From NCBI RefSeq assembly GCF_010365105.1, contig NZ_JAAFGZ010000014.1, positions 1 through 64,000 of the forward strand: DNA of 64,000 nucleotides, read 5' to 3'. Below, piece after piece: positions 27,502 to 36,346 of the stretch. The translations under genes and the position numbers were made by a program. The DNA is from Polaromonas sp. GTDB taxonomy: Bacteria; Pseudomonadota; Gammaproteobacteria; Burkholderiales; Burkholderiaceae_C. The notes beneath the pieces are model-generated. The model did no database searches, was not told the DNA's origin, and saw only the letters and a list, made by a program, of their open reading frames with translations. The first letter of the stretch is position 1. Each line of letters starts with the position of its first letter.

Positions 27502-28539
27502 TCAGGAAGAGGCGTTGCCTTCTGCAGCATCAATGGCCACATTCTGCGCATACAGCTCATGGAGCTTGGCCTGCAGCAAGGCCTTGTCCGGCAACTGGGT
27601 CTGGTAGGCGGCGATCAGCGCCGGGGACAGGCTGCGGCTGAGCGCGTATTCCACGACTTCCTCGTCCTTGCTGGCACACAACAGCACGCCGATGGCCGGC
27701 TGCTCATGCGGCTTTTTGACATCGCGGTCCAGCGCTTCGATGTAAAAGCCAAGCTTGCCCAGGTATTCCGGCTCGAACCGCCCGACCTTCAATTCAATCG
27801 CCACCAGGCAATTGAGGCCCCGGTGAAAAAACAGCAGGTCCAGCGCAAAGTCTCGACCGCCCACCTGCAGCGGGTATTCGCTGCCGACAAAGCAGAAATC
27901 ACGGCCCAGCTCGATCAGGAACTGCTTGAGCTGCTGCAGCAAACCCTGATGCAAGTCGGCCTCCTGATGGCCTGGCGGCAGGTCCAGGAACTCGACCAGG
28001 TAACTGTCCTTGAAGACGCTCAGGGCGTCGGGATGCATTTGTGACACCAGCGGTGTCACTTTTACCGGACTCAGCACCGTGCGCTCGAACAGCGCGGTCT
28101 TGAACTGGCGCTCCAGTTCGCGCTTGCTCCATTTTTCGCGTATCGCCTGGCGCAGGTAAAACTCGCGCTCCTCGGGCCGCTGGCTCTGGTTGAGGATGAT
28201 GAGGTTGTGCGTCCACGGCAATTGTCTCGGCAGTGCCGAGATTTTCTCGTTGTTCCGGTACGCCTCGTAAAACTGCCGCATCCGGAACAGGTTGCGCGTG
28301 GTAAAGCCACGCAGCCCCGGCTGGGTGCGCGCCAGGTGGCCGGCCAATTGCGCGACCACGCCATCGCCCCACTGCGCCTGCTCGATCTTGCGGCTGATGG
28401 TCTGGCCGACCTGCCAGTACAAATCAATCAGCGTGGTATTGACGGCCTTCACCGCGCGCTGCCGGGCGGCAGCGATGAGTGCGGCGACTTCCTCGAAATC
28501 GGCCTGGGCAGCCAGCGCCGGCTGAAGGGTTGATGACAT
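27502..28539 (-). CDS. DUF1016/YhcG-family PD-(D/E)XK nuclease
   Basis: A 345-residue protein with the DUF1016 N-terminal domain (LIDLYWQVGQTISRKIEQAQ, TRNLFRMRQFYEAY) and a C-terminal nuclease fold. The active-site pattern is readable: FALDLLFFHRGLNCLVAIEL followed by KVG, giving D-x(n)-E-x-K. In other genomes these proteins are scattered, often near restriction or mobile loci; their job is not settled. Here it begins 5 bases after psd on the same strand and so is probably cotranscribed with a housekeeping lipid gene, an unusual neighbour. It may be a recent insertion into the psd locus. Confidence 0.87.
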   Translation of the reverse strand: MSSTLQPALAAQADFEEVAALIAAARQRAVKAVNTTLIDLYWQVGQTISRKIEQAQWGDGVVAQLAGHLARTQPGLRGFTTRNLFRMRQFYEAYRNNEKISALPRQLPWTHNLIILNQSQRPEEREFYLRQAIREKWSKRELERQFKTALFERTVLSPVKVTPLVSQMHPDALSVFKDSYLVEFLDLPPGHQEADLHQGLLQQLKQFLIELGRDFCFVGSEYPLQVGGRDFALDLLFFHRGLNCLVAIELKVGRFEPEYLGKLGFYIEALDRDVKKPHEQPAIGVLLCASKDEEVVEYALSRSLSPALIAAYQTQLPDKALLQAKLHELYAQNVAIDAAEGNASS

Positions 28540-28544
28540 GGCCG

Positions 28545-29414
28545 TCAGACCTGCGAAGCCGCCGGATCATCCGCCATCGGCTCGCCCAGCCGCACCGCCC
28601 GCCCCGGCGCCCAGTCGGTATTGAAGCGCAGCGGGCCTTTGGGAAACAGCATGACGACGGTGGAGCCGAGCAAAAAACGGCCCATTTCCTCGCCCTGCCT
28701 GAGCACGACTTCGGGCTGGCCGGACGCCGGGTAGCGCCATTCGCGCACCACCTTGCCGCGCGGCGGATTGACCACGCCATGCCAGACGGTGGCCATGCTG
28801 CCGACAATCGTCGCGCCGACCAGCACCAGCACGAAAGGCCCGCGCGCCGACTCGAACACGCAGACGACGCGTTCGTTGCGCGCGAACAGCCCCGGCACGC
28901 CGCGCGCCGTCACCGGGTTGACCGAAAACAGGTCGCCAGGCACGTAAATCATGCGGCTCAAGCGCCCGCCCGCCGGCATGTGGATGCGGTGGTAGTCCTT
29001 CGGGCTCAGGTAGATCGTGGCGAAATGGCCGTTGTCGTACTGCGCGGCCAGCGCCTTGTCGCCACCAACCATCGCCGTGGTGGAATAGTGGTGCCCCTTG
29101 GCCTGTAAAAGCTGGTCATGCGCAATGGCGCCAAACTGGCTGATCGCGCCATCGACCGGGCAGACCAGCGCCGCTTTTGCCAGCGGGCGCGCGCCTGGCT
29201 TGAGGGCGCGGGTGAAAAAGTCGTTGAAGGTCAGGTAGCTGCTGATGTCAGAATTGAGCGCCTCGTCCATGTTCACCCGGTACTTGGCGACAAAGCGGCG
29301 GATGATTTCGGTGGTCACCCAGCCGCGTTCGCGCGACGCAACAAAGCCGGCAAAGCGGGTAAGCGCCTGTTTGGGCAACAGGTATTGGGGCAAAACGGCA
29401 AGACGGTCGGACAC
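28545..29414 (-). CDS. psd: Phosphatidylserine decarboxylase proenzyme
   Basis: The 289-residue protein has the Psd family features: YRVNMDEALNSDISSYLTFN, FFTRALKPGARPL, PVDGAISQFG, KDYHRIHMPAGGRL and the C-terminal self-cleavage motif LGST within GRFLLGSTVVMLFPKG. Cleavage before this Ser makes the pyruvoyl cofactor. The enzyme turns phosphatidylserine into phosphatidylethanolamine at the inner membrane. Length matches bacterial Psd (about 280-320). It is followed by the DUF1016 gene and is divergent from nothing close; 86 bases separate it from copZ, which runs in the same direction. Confidence 0.95.
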   Translation of the reverse strand: MSDRLAVLPQYLLPKQALTRFAGFVASRERGWVTTEIIRRFVAKYRVNMDEALNSDISSYLTFNDFFTRALKPGARPLAKAALVCPVDGAISQFGAIAHDQLLQAKGHHYSTTAMVGGDKALAAQYDNGHFATIYLSPKDYHRIHMPAGGRLSRMIYVPGDLFSVNPVTARGVPGLFARNERVVCVFESARGPFVLVLVGATIVGSMATVWHGVVNPPRGKVVREWRYPASGQPEVVLRQGEEMGRFLLGSTVVMLFPKGPLRFNTDWAPGRAVRLGEPMADDPAASQV

Positions 29415-29500
29415 AGGCGCTGACGGAAGTGAAGGGAAGAATCATTCTATCGAGCCTCGCCGCATCGCCGTGCGGGTGTTTGTCCTGAAGGCCGCCGCCT

Positions 29501-29689
29501 TCAATGCGTCGGGTAGCCAGCCTCGGTCAGCGCATTGGCGACGGTCTGCCGCTCCTGTGCCGTCTCGACCGTGACTTTTTTGGCTGGCAGGTCGATGCTG
29601 ATCATGGCGTCGGCATCGAGTTGCTGAAGGGCCTTGGTAATGACGCCGGCGCAGTGGCCGCAGCTCATGTCGGGAACATTGAATTCCAT
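29501..29689 (-). CDS. copZ: Copper chaperone (HMA domain) CopZ-like
   Basis: A 62-residue single heavy-metal-associated domain, MEFNVPDMSCGHCAGVITKA, with the metal ligands Cys10 and Cys13 in MSCGHC. Such proteins bind Cu(I) and pass it to CopA or CueR. It is divergent from copA and has its own CueR-type promoter at 29798-29828. The ATG at 29689 has AAGGAAAC as ribosome-binding site. Confidence 0.92.
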   Translation of the reverse strand: MEFNVPDMSCGHCAGVITKALQQLDADAMISIDLPAKKVTVETAQERQTVANALTEAGYPTH

Positions 29690-29797
29690 GGTGTTTCCTT
29701 GGGAAGTAAAAGTTGAAAAGAACCGGGGGCGCTGTCTTTCGCGCCTTGGCGGGAATGACGCCAGGCAATGTAATGCTTTGCCGGATTCCCAAGGCGA

Positions 29798-29828
29798 AGT
29801 CTGAACCTTCCCATGGTGGCAAAGTCAA
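29798..29828 (-). promoter_or_regulatory. CueR-type promoter for copZ
   Basis: On the minus strand: -35 TTGACT (29828-29823), a 19-base spacer TTGCCACCATGGGAAGGTT with a dyad, and -10 CAGACT (29803-29798). The long 19-base spacer and dyad are the hallmark of MerR/CueR-controlled promoters. Confidence 0.85.
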
Positions 29829-29878
29829 CGGGTTGTGTACAAATCCTGAAATCCGTCAGGATGAATGTCAATCAGCGC

Positions 29879-29909
29879 TTGACCCTGCCATCATGGCAAG
29901 GTTCAGACT
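29879..29909 (+). promoter_or_regulatory. CueR-type promoter for copA-cueR
   Basis: -35 TTGACC (29879-29884), 19-base spacer CTGCCATCATGGCAAGGTT with dyad (29885-29903), -10 CAGACT (29904-29909). The arrangement matches the E. coli copA promoter (TTGACC, 19-base spacer, dyad). It shares AAGGTTCAGACT with the divergent copZ promoter 50 bases away. Confidence 0.88.
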
Positions 29910-29940
29910 CGCCCCATCGTTGCATCTTCAGGAGACACGC

Positions 29941-32412
29941 ATGAGCGTCAGCCACACCCTTCCAGCCCCGCTGGCCCCCGCATCCGCCTTGAAAGAATGG
30001 CGCTTCCCCGTCGAAGGCATGACCTGCGGCTCGTGCGTGGCCCGGGTCGAAAAAGCCCTGGCCGCCACGCCAGGCGTCGAGGAGGCCAGCGTCAATTTCG
30101 CCACCGAGCAGGCCAGCGTCAAGGCAGGCCGCGAAGTCACCCTGGACATGCTGAAAGCGGCTGTGGAAAAAGCCGGTTACGCCGTGGGCAGCACCGCAGG
30201 CAGCGCCGTGGGTGAGACGTCGCTGCGGCTGAAGATTGGCGACATGACCTGCGCGTCCTGCGTCGCGCGCGTGGAAAAGGCCTTGAAGCAGGTGCCGGGC
30301 GTGCTGTCGGCCGAAGTCAACCTGGCGACGGAGACCGCCGAAATCACCCTGGCGAGTGACGCGGCCGCCCTGCCCCGGCTCATTGCGGCGGTGGAAAAGG
30401 CCGGCTACCGGGCAGAAGCGATTCCCGATGTCGCTACCGGCGCCAGCCCGTCAACACCGTCCGGCGCGCCTTGGTGGCCGATTGCCGTCGCCGCCGCGTT
30501 ATCGGCGCCACTGGCGTTGCCCATGGTCGGCATGCTGTTTGGCAAGGAATGGATGCTCGATGGCTGGATTCAGTGGCTGCTCGCCACGCCAGTGCAGTTC
30601 TGGCTCGGTGCGCGTTTTTACAAGGCCGGCTGGAAGGCCGTTCGCGCCGGCGCCGGCAACATGGACTTGCTGGTGGCGGTCGGCACATCGGCGGCCTACG
30701 GGTTGAGCGTGTATCTGCTGCTGCGCCACGGCGAACACGGCATGCCGCATCTTTACTTCGAGGCGTCGGCTGTTGTCATCACACTGGTGCTGCTGGGCAA
30801 ATGGCTGGAAGCGCGGGCCAAGCGCCAGACCACCGAAGCCATCCGGGCGCTCAATGCGCTGCGGCCAGAAACCGCACGGCTTCGGCGTGATGGCGTGGAC
30901 AGGGATGTGCCCATTGGCGAAGTGCAGGTCGGAGACCAAGTGGTCGTGCGGCCGGGTGAACGCATCGCGGTCGATGGCGAAATTCTGGAAGGCGCGACCG
31001 AAGTCGATGAATCGCTGATCACCGGCGAAAGCCTGCCGGTCAGCAAACAGGCTGGTGACCATGTCACGGGCGGCGCGGTCAATGCCGAAGGGCTGATCCT
31101 CGTGCGCACCACGGCGGTTGGGGCCGAATCGACGCTGGCGCGCATCGTGCGCATGGTCGAGTCGGCGCAGGCCAAAAAAGCACCGATCCAGCGGCTGGTC
31201 GATCAGGTCAGCGCGGTGTTTGTGCCGGTGGTCATCGGACTGGCTCTGGTCACGCTGCTGGGCTGGGGGCTGGCGGGCTCGGGAGAAGGCCACTGGGAAA
31301 CCGCCATCCTGAACGCGGTCGCCGTGCTGGTGATTGCCTGCCCCTGCGCGTTGGGGCTGGCCACGCCGACCGCCATCATGGCCGGCACCGGCGTGGCGGC
31401 GCGGCACGGCATCCTGATCAAGGACGCCGAAGCGCTGGAAGTGGCGCACCAGGTGAAAATCGTCGCTTTCGACAAGACCGGCACGCTGACCGAGGGCAAG
31501 CCCGAACTGGTCGCACTGGAACCCGCCGGGATTTCACGCGATGCGGCCCTTGGCTGGACCGCCGCCATTCAGGCGGGCAGCGAGCATCCGCTGGCGAAAG
31601 CGGTCACGCAACTCGCCGTGAAGGAAGAACTCGGCGTGCCGGCGGCGTCCCAGGTCCGTGCAGTGGCCGGGCGCGGCATGTCGGCCGTGGTCGAGGGCCA
31701 TGAACTGCGGCTGGGCAGCCCGCGCTTCATGCAGGAACTGGGCGTGGACCTTGGCGCCTTCGCAGTGCGCGCGCAGGCACTGGAGGCCGAAGGCCGCACC
31801 GTGTCTTATCTGGCCGATGTGACCAGTGCGCCGCAACTGCTGGCGCTGCTGGCCTTTGGCGACACGGTCAAGGCCAGCGCCGCCACGGCCGTCACCAGCC
31901 TGCATGCGCTTGGCATCCGGACCGCGCTGGTCACTGGCGACAACCAGGGCAGCGCCGAGGCGGTGGCCAGGCAGCTCGGCATCGACATCGTGCATTTCCA
32001 GGTCCTGCCTGAAAACAAGGCGGCCATCATCGGCCAGCTCAAGGCGCAATTGAAGGACGGCGGCCGGGTGGCGATGGTCGGCGACGGCATCAACGACGCG
32101 CCCGCGCTGGCGTCAGCCGATGTCGGCATTGCCATGTCCACCGGCACCGACGTGGCCATGCAGGCCGCCGGCATCACGCTGATGCGCGGCGACCCGGCGC
32201 TGGTGGCCGACGCCATCGATATCTCGCGCCGTACTTACGCCAAGATCCGGCAAAACCTGTTCTGGGCGTTTTTCTACAACGCGGTCGGCATTCCGCTGGC
32301 GGCGTTTGGAATGCTCAGCCCGGTGATTGCCGGCGCGGCCATGGCCTTCAGCAGTTTCAGCGTGGTGATGAACGCGCTGCTGCTGCGCCGCTGGAAAGGA
32401 AGTTCGAAATGA
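29941..32412 (+). CDS. copA: Copper-exporting P1B-type ATPase CopA
   Basis: From ATG 29941 the protein has 823 residues. Two HMA domains carry GMTCGSC (Cys29, Cys32) and DMTCASC (Cys104, Cys107). The transmembrane CPC is Cys467-Pro-Cys469 in [15 protein letters not shown]. The phosphorylation site is Asp511 in DKTGTL; the hinge is [20 protein letters not shown]. It pumps Cu(I) out of the cytoplasm. The upstream extension of the frame to 29713 is the promoter region, not protein. The stop overlaps the cueR start (ATGA), so pump and regulator are translated together. Confidence 0.96.
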   Translation: MSVSHTLPAPLAPASALKEWRFPVEGMTCGSCVARVEKALAATPGVEEASVNFATEQASVKAGREVTLDMLKAAVEKAGYAVGSTAGSAVGETSLRLKIGDMTCASCVARVEKALKQVPGVLSAEVNLATETAEITLASDAAALPRLIAAVEKAGYRAEAIPDVATGASPSTPSGAPWWPIAVAAALSAPLALPMVGMLFGKEWMLDGWIQWLLATPVQFWLGARFYKAGWKAVRAGAGNMDLLVAVGTSAAYGLSVYLLLRHGEHGMPHLYFEASAVVITLVLLGKWLEARAKRQTTEAIRALNALRPETARLRRDGVDRDVPIGEVQVGDQVVVRPGERIAVDGEILEGATEVDESLITGESLPVSKQAGDHVTGGAVNAEGLILVRTTAVGAESTLARIVRMVESAQAKKAPIQRLVDQVSAVFVPVVIGLALVTLLGWGLAGSGEGHWETAILNAVAVLVIACPCALGLATPTAIMAGTGVAARHGILIKDAEALEVAHQVKIVAFDKTGTLTEGKPELVALEPAGISRDAALGWTAAIQAGSEHPLAKAVTQLAVKEELGVPAASQVRAVAGRGMSAVVEGHELRLGSPRFMQELGVDLGAFAVRAQALEAEGRTVSYLADVTSAPQLLALLAFGDTVKASAATAVTSLHALGIRTALVTGDNQGSAEAVARQLGIDIVHFQVLPENKAAIIGQLKAQLKDGGRVAMVGDGINDAPALASADVGIAMSTGTDVAMQAAGITLMRGDPALVADAIDISRRTYAKIRQNLFWAFFYNAVGIPLAAFGMLSPVIAGAAMAFSSFSVVMNALLLRRWKGSSK

Positions 32413-32825
32413 CCGCAGCTGTGATGGGCAATGGCCCCTTCAACATCGGCCAGGCCGCCAGCCAGTCGGGCGTGTCGGCCAAGATGGTCCGGCATTACGA
32501 GTCGCTGGGCCTGCTGCCCGCCGTGCACCGCACCGACGCGGGCTACCGGCAGTATGGCGACAAGCAAATCCATACCCTGCGTTTCATCCGCCGCGCACGA
32601 ACACTCGGCTTCAGCATGCTGGAGATTGCCGAGTTGCTCAAGCTGTGGCAGAACCAGGGCCGCGCCAGCGCCGACGTGAAACGCATCGCCCAGGCGCATG
32701 TGGCCGACCTGGAGCGGCGCATTGCCGAGATGGAAGCGATGCGGCAAACGCTGGCCCAACTGGCGCGTTGCTGCGCGGGGAACGACCGGCCCGATTGCCC
32801 GATATTGAAAGAGCTGGCGCGGTAA
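32409..32825 (+). CDS. cueR: MerR-family copper regulator CueR
   Basis: A 138-residue MerR protein: helix-turn-helix [20 protein letters not shown], then a long dimerisation helix, then the metal loop [10 protein letters not shown], with Cys122 and Cys130 spaced as Cys112/Cys120 of E. coli CueR. It should activate the two 19-base-spacer promoters at 29798 and 29879 when Cu(I) (or Ag/Au) binds. Overlap with copA by 4 bases means it feeds back on its own operon. Confidence 0.93.
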   Translation: MTAAVMGNGPFNIGQAASQSGVSAKMVRHYESLGLLPAVHRTDAGYRQYGDKQIHTLRFIRRARTLGFSMLEIAELLKLWQNQGRASADVKRIAQAHVADLERRIAEMEAMRQTLAQLARCCAGNDRPDCPILKELAR

Positions 32826-33049
32826 CCACACCTGTTTTGGCGATGTGTTTCACACGCTTTTCCCAATCGTGGCGCCTGCATTTTCGGTTTGTTGATTCAA
32901 GACCCGAGAACCGGCCCGCCGCCTGCATGACTTGACCCAGCGCAATAGATACCGGCCTGAAAAGTTCAATAATGGCGGGTGGTGCCAGGGTCAAGGAGCA
33001 TGGGTTTTGCGGTCCCGTGGCGCGACATCTCAAGATCACGGACCGAGGC

Positions 33050-34204
33050 ATGAAACACCCCACCCAAGCAGACTGGAACCCGGCAAGCGATGAAGTCCTG
33101 CGCGACCAGCGCGCCGCTTTTGACGCCCTGCGCGAGCGCTGCCCGGTGGCGCACAGCGATTTTCTGGGCTGGTCAGTGTTCCGCCACGCGGACGTGGTGC
33201 GCGCGCTGCACGACCCCGCCACCTTCAGCAGCGTCGTGTCCAGCCATGTATCGGTGCCCAACGGCATGGACCCGCCCGAGCACACGGCCTACCGCCGACT
33301 GATCGAGCCTTACTTCGCGCCCGGGCGCATGGCGGCGTTCGCGCCGGCCTGCCGCCAGATTGCCGCTTTACAGGTCGCATCCTTGCTTGCGCCGGACGAG
33401 GTCGAACTGATGGACGCGCTGGCGCATCCCTTTGCCGTGCGGGTGCAATGTGAATTTCTTGGCTGGCCAGCGCCCATGCACGAGGCACTGCGCCTGTGGA
33501 CGCGCAAGAACCACCAGGCCACGCTGGCTGGCGACCGTGTTGCCATGGCCAGCATCGCGCGCGAGTTCGAAGGCTATGTGGACGATTTGCTTCGCAGCCG
33601 GCATACGCCGGGCCAGCACCCCGAACACGACATTGCCGCCAGCCTGCTGGTGCAGGAGGTCAACGGGCGGCCGCTGCGTGACGACGAGATTGCCAGCATC
33701 CTGCGCAACTGGACTGTCGGCGAGGTCGGCACCATTGCGGCGTCCATCGGCATCCTGGCGCATTACCTGGCCGAACATACCGAGCTGCAGCACCGCCTGC
33801 GCGCCCAGCCCTCGCTGCTGCCTGCGGCCATTGACGAAATCCTGCGGATGCACGGCCCGCTGGTCGCCAATCGGCGCATGGCCACCCGACCGGTGGAATT
33901 GGGCGGACGTCAGATCGACGCCGGCGAACGTGTGTCGCTGAACTGGATCGCCGCCAACCGCGACCCGGCGGTCTTCAGCAATCCCGACGAATTCAGCCTG
34001 GACCGCGATCCGGCCGCCAACCTGCTTTATGGCGCCGGAATTCACGTCTGCCCGGGTGCGCCACTGGCCCGCATGGAGTTGATCGTGGTCATGGAGGAGT
34101 TGCTGGGCCAGACGGAAATGATCAGCCTGCCCGCCAGCAAGCCTCCCACGCTGGCGGTCTATCCGGCCAGCGGTTTTGACCGCCTGCCGCTGCAAGTCCG
34201 GTAA
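33050..34204 (+). CDS. Cytochrome P450
   Basis: From ATG 33050 (after CCGAGG) the protein has 384 residues. Class features: I-helix NWTVGEVGTIAASIG (Thr position kept), K-helix ExxR in DEILRMHGPL, and heme loop LYGAGIHVCPGAPLARMEL with Cys334 as heme ligand; the usual Phe is Tyr. It is soluble (no anchor) and bacterial in type. No ferredoxin, ferredoxin reductase or substrate operon is next to it, so redox partner and substrate are unknown. It stands between cueR and the convergent sulP gene. Confidence 0.93.
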   Translation: MKHPTQADWNPASDEVLRDQRAAFDALRERCPVAHSDFLGWSVFRHADVVRALHDPATFSSVVSSHVSVPNGMDPPEHTAYRRLIEPYFAPGRMAAFAPACRQIAALQVASLLAPDEVELMDALAHPFAVRVQCEFLGWPAPMHEALRLWTRKNHQATLAGDRVAMASIAREFEGYVDDLLRSRHTPGQHPEHDIAASLLVQEVNGRPLRDDEIASILRNWTVGEVGTIAASIGILAHYLAEHTELQHRLRAQPSLLPAAIDEILRMHGPLVANRRMATRPVELGGRQIDAGERVSLNWIAANRDPAVFSNPDEFSLDRDPAANLLYGAGIHVCPGAPLARMELIVVMEELLGQTEMISLPASKPPTLAVYPASGFDRLPLQVR

Positions 34205-34231
34205 GCCAACGGCAGCGATGATCGCCAGCCA

Positions 34232-34260
34232 CTTACTATTTATTTTGTAGCAGCTAGTAG
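34232..34260. repeat. AT-rich short repeat between P450 and sulP
   Basis: CTTACTATTTATTTTGTAGC followed by AGCTAGTAG, in the 100-base gap between two convergent genes. It is a member of the TAGCTACTATTT-type family and may work as a bidirectional terminator. Confidence 0.5.
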
Positions 34261-34306
34261 CCGTCTTCATTGGACTATCGGCGACTTTTACTCACAACTT
34301 TCGTCT

Positions 34307-36289
34307 TCAGCCGGCAGACTGGTTCGCCGGATCGTCGGCACCCGGCGCAGTTTTGCACTCCCAGAAAATCCGGGCACTGCAATGCCGGCAGATGTCCGGG
34401 TCAAGCTTGCCGAAGATATGGGAAATGGCGGTGAACTTGTCCGGAAACTGGTGCCCCGGCCCCAGCACGTCGGTGAAGCCGGTCTTGCGCCACATGCGGA
34501 TCACTTCGGGGCGCGGGCGGTGAAAGTACAGGTTGCCGCCCATCGCCCGGCGCGCGGCGAGTTCGGCCTCCCACAGTTCGGCGCCGGCCAGATCGATGAA
34601 GTTCATGCTCTTGGCCATCACCAGCAGGTGCTTTTGCGGATTGGGCTGGCTGCGCAGCGCGTGCAGGATGTCGGCGACATGCTGGGTCGCGCCAAAATAC
34701 ACCTCGCCTTCCATGCGCAGCAGCTTGAGTTGCGGACATTCCGGCAGGAATGTCGCCCCCACGCTTGCCACTTCGTGTGCTGCGCTGCCCCCCGAGGGGG
34801 CCGCTGCGCCTGCAGCCCGGCAAAGCCGGTTCTGCGGCCCTGACTGGAATGGCGCTGCCCTGGCCTCTTCGGAGGCTTGAGGAGCATCGTCAACCACCAC
34901 AAACTGGCGGTCCAGCCCCCGGCCGTCAAAGCCCATGCTGCGCATCGCCGGCCGCGAGGTGCGGTACAGAAACGACATCAGCGACAACAGCATACCCAGC
35001 AAAATGGCCATTTCCAGCCGGATCGTGACGGTGGCCACCATCGTGGCCAGCGCCACGCCAAAATCGGTGTGACTCAAGCTGAACAGCTGGCGCCAGCGCG
35101 CAAAGTCCAGCAGGCTCAGCGCCACCAGCAGCAGCAGCGCCGACAGCGCAGCCATGGGAATCTGCGCCAGCAGTTGCGAGCTGATCGCCACCAGCCCCAA
35201 CAGCAGCAGCGCCGAGAACACCGACGCCAGCGGCGTTCGGGCACCGGCTTGCAGATTAGGCATGGAGCGGTTCATCGAGCCGCAGGACACATAGCTGGAG
35301 AAAAACCCGCCGATGATGTTCGACAGCCCCTGCCCCCTGAATTCGCGGTTGGCATCGATGCGCTGGCCCGAGTGCATCGCCACGGTCTTGGCAATCGAAA
35401 TCGCCTGGCCCAGCGCCACGATGGTCAGCGCAAACGCCAGGCCGACCAGCTCCGACGCCTGCGCCCAGCTGATGTGCGGCAGCTCGAAACGCGGCCACGG
35501 CGTGGCGATTTGCCCGATGAGCCGCAGTGACGAAGCCGGCGTTGTGCTGCTCCCCAGAAAGCGGCTCCAGACCCAGGCCAGCGCTGTCGCCACCACCAGC
35601 CCGATCAGCATGTAGGGCCAGTTGCGGCGATAACGGCGCAGCCCCAGCGCGACGGCCAGCGTGATGGCGGCCACAGCCAGTGCGGCCGGTTTGGCCGCAG
35701 GCAATTGCGTGAACACATGCGCCAGTACCGCGCCCGCACCGTGTTTGGGCGCGGCGCCCAAGCCCAGAAAATCGGGCAAGGCATGCACGGCAATCAGCAA
35801 TGCCGCCCCCGAGGTGAAGCCGAACAGCACGGCCGGCGAAATGAAATTGGCCAGCATGCCCAGCCGCAGCGCGCCAATCAGCCATTGCAGCACGCCGACC
35901 ATCACGGTCACGGCCAGCGCCAGCTGGATGTAGGCGGGGCTGAAAGCCAGGGCCAGCGGCGACAGCATGGCAAACAGCGCCAGCGAATTGGCATTGGTCG
36001 GCCCCGACATGACATGCCAGCTGGAGCCGAACAGCGCGGCAATGATGCACGGAACCACCGCCGTGTACAGCCCGTATTCGGGCGGCAGCCCGGCCAGCGT
36101 GGCAAAGGCAATGCCTTGCGGCAGGACCAGCACCGCGCCCAGCAGGCCAGCCATGGCATCGGCGCGCAGTGTGGCCGGCGTGACCCAGCGGATCCAGCTG
36201 CCGAACAGCCGCTCCAGCAGTCGGCTTGCAAGGCGGTGCGCCGAAGCAGCGCGGGTACTTTCAGGGGAGGCGTGCATGGGCCTGAGCAT
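34307..36289 (-). CDS. SulP-family anion transporter with STAS domain and in-frame repeat insertion
   Basis: A 660-residue protein of the SLC26A/SulP family: VLPQGIAFATLAGLPPEYGL (early SulP signature), GLSNIIGGFFSSYVSCGSMN, about 10-12 membrane segments, then a C-terminal STAS domain (NFIDLAGAELWEAELAARRA). The ion could be sulfate, bicarbonate or another. Residues about 475-513 (APFQSGPQNRLCRAAGAAAP and following) come from repeat copy B and sit in the linker before STAS. The tail has ICRHCSARIFWECKTA, a three-cysteine cluster which could bind metal. Start is ATG 36289 or ATG 36277. Confidence 0.9.
   Translation of the reverse strand: MLRPMHASPESTRAASAHRLASRLLERLFGSWIRWVTPATLRADAMAGLLGAVLVLPQGIAFATLAGLPPEYGLYTAVVPCIIAALFGSSWHVMSGPTNANSLALFAMLSPLALAFSPAYIQLALAVTVMVGVLQWLIGALRLGMLANFISPAVLFGFTSGAALLIAVHALPDFLGLGAAPKHGAGAVLAHVFTQLPAAKPAALAVAAITLAVALGLRRYRRNWPYMLIGLVVATALAWVWSRFLGSSTTPASSLRLIGQIATPWPRFELPHISWAQASELVGLAFALTIVALGQAISIAKTVAMHSGQRIDANREFRGQGLSNIIGGFFSSYVSCGSMNRSMPNLQAGARTPLASVFSALLLLGLVAISSQLLAQIPMAALSALLLLVALSLLDFARWRQLFSLSHTDFGVALATMVATVTIRLEMAILLGMLLSLMSFLYRTSRPAMRSMGFDGRGLDRQFVVVDDAPQASEEARAAPFQSGPQNRLCRAAGAAAPSGGSAAHEVASVGATFLPECPQLKLLRMEGEVYFGATQHVADILHALRSQPNPQKHLLVMAKSMNFIDLAGAELWEAELAARRAMGGNLYFHRPRPEVIRMWRKTGFTDVLGPGHQFPDKFTAISHIFGKLDPDICRHCSARIFWECKTAPGADDPANQSAG
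34754..34866 (+). repeat. GC-rich palindromic repeat, copy B (in sulP)
   Basis: This unit shares GCTGCCCCCCGAGGGGGCC and AGCCCGGCAAAGCCGG with copies A and C, with the same order and spacing. It is antisense to the host gene and read in the same frame as copy A (both give APSGGS in the protein). Confidence 0.85.
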
Positions 36290-36346
36290 ACCGCTGGCTG
36301 AGGGTGCCGGCAGCGCGCGGCAGGCCCGACATCGGTGCGGGAGCGA

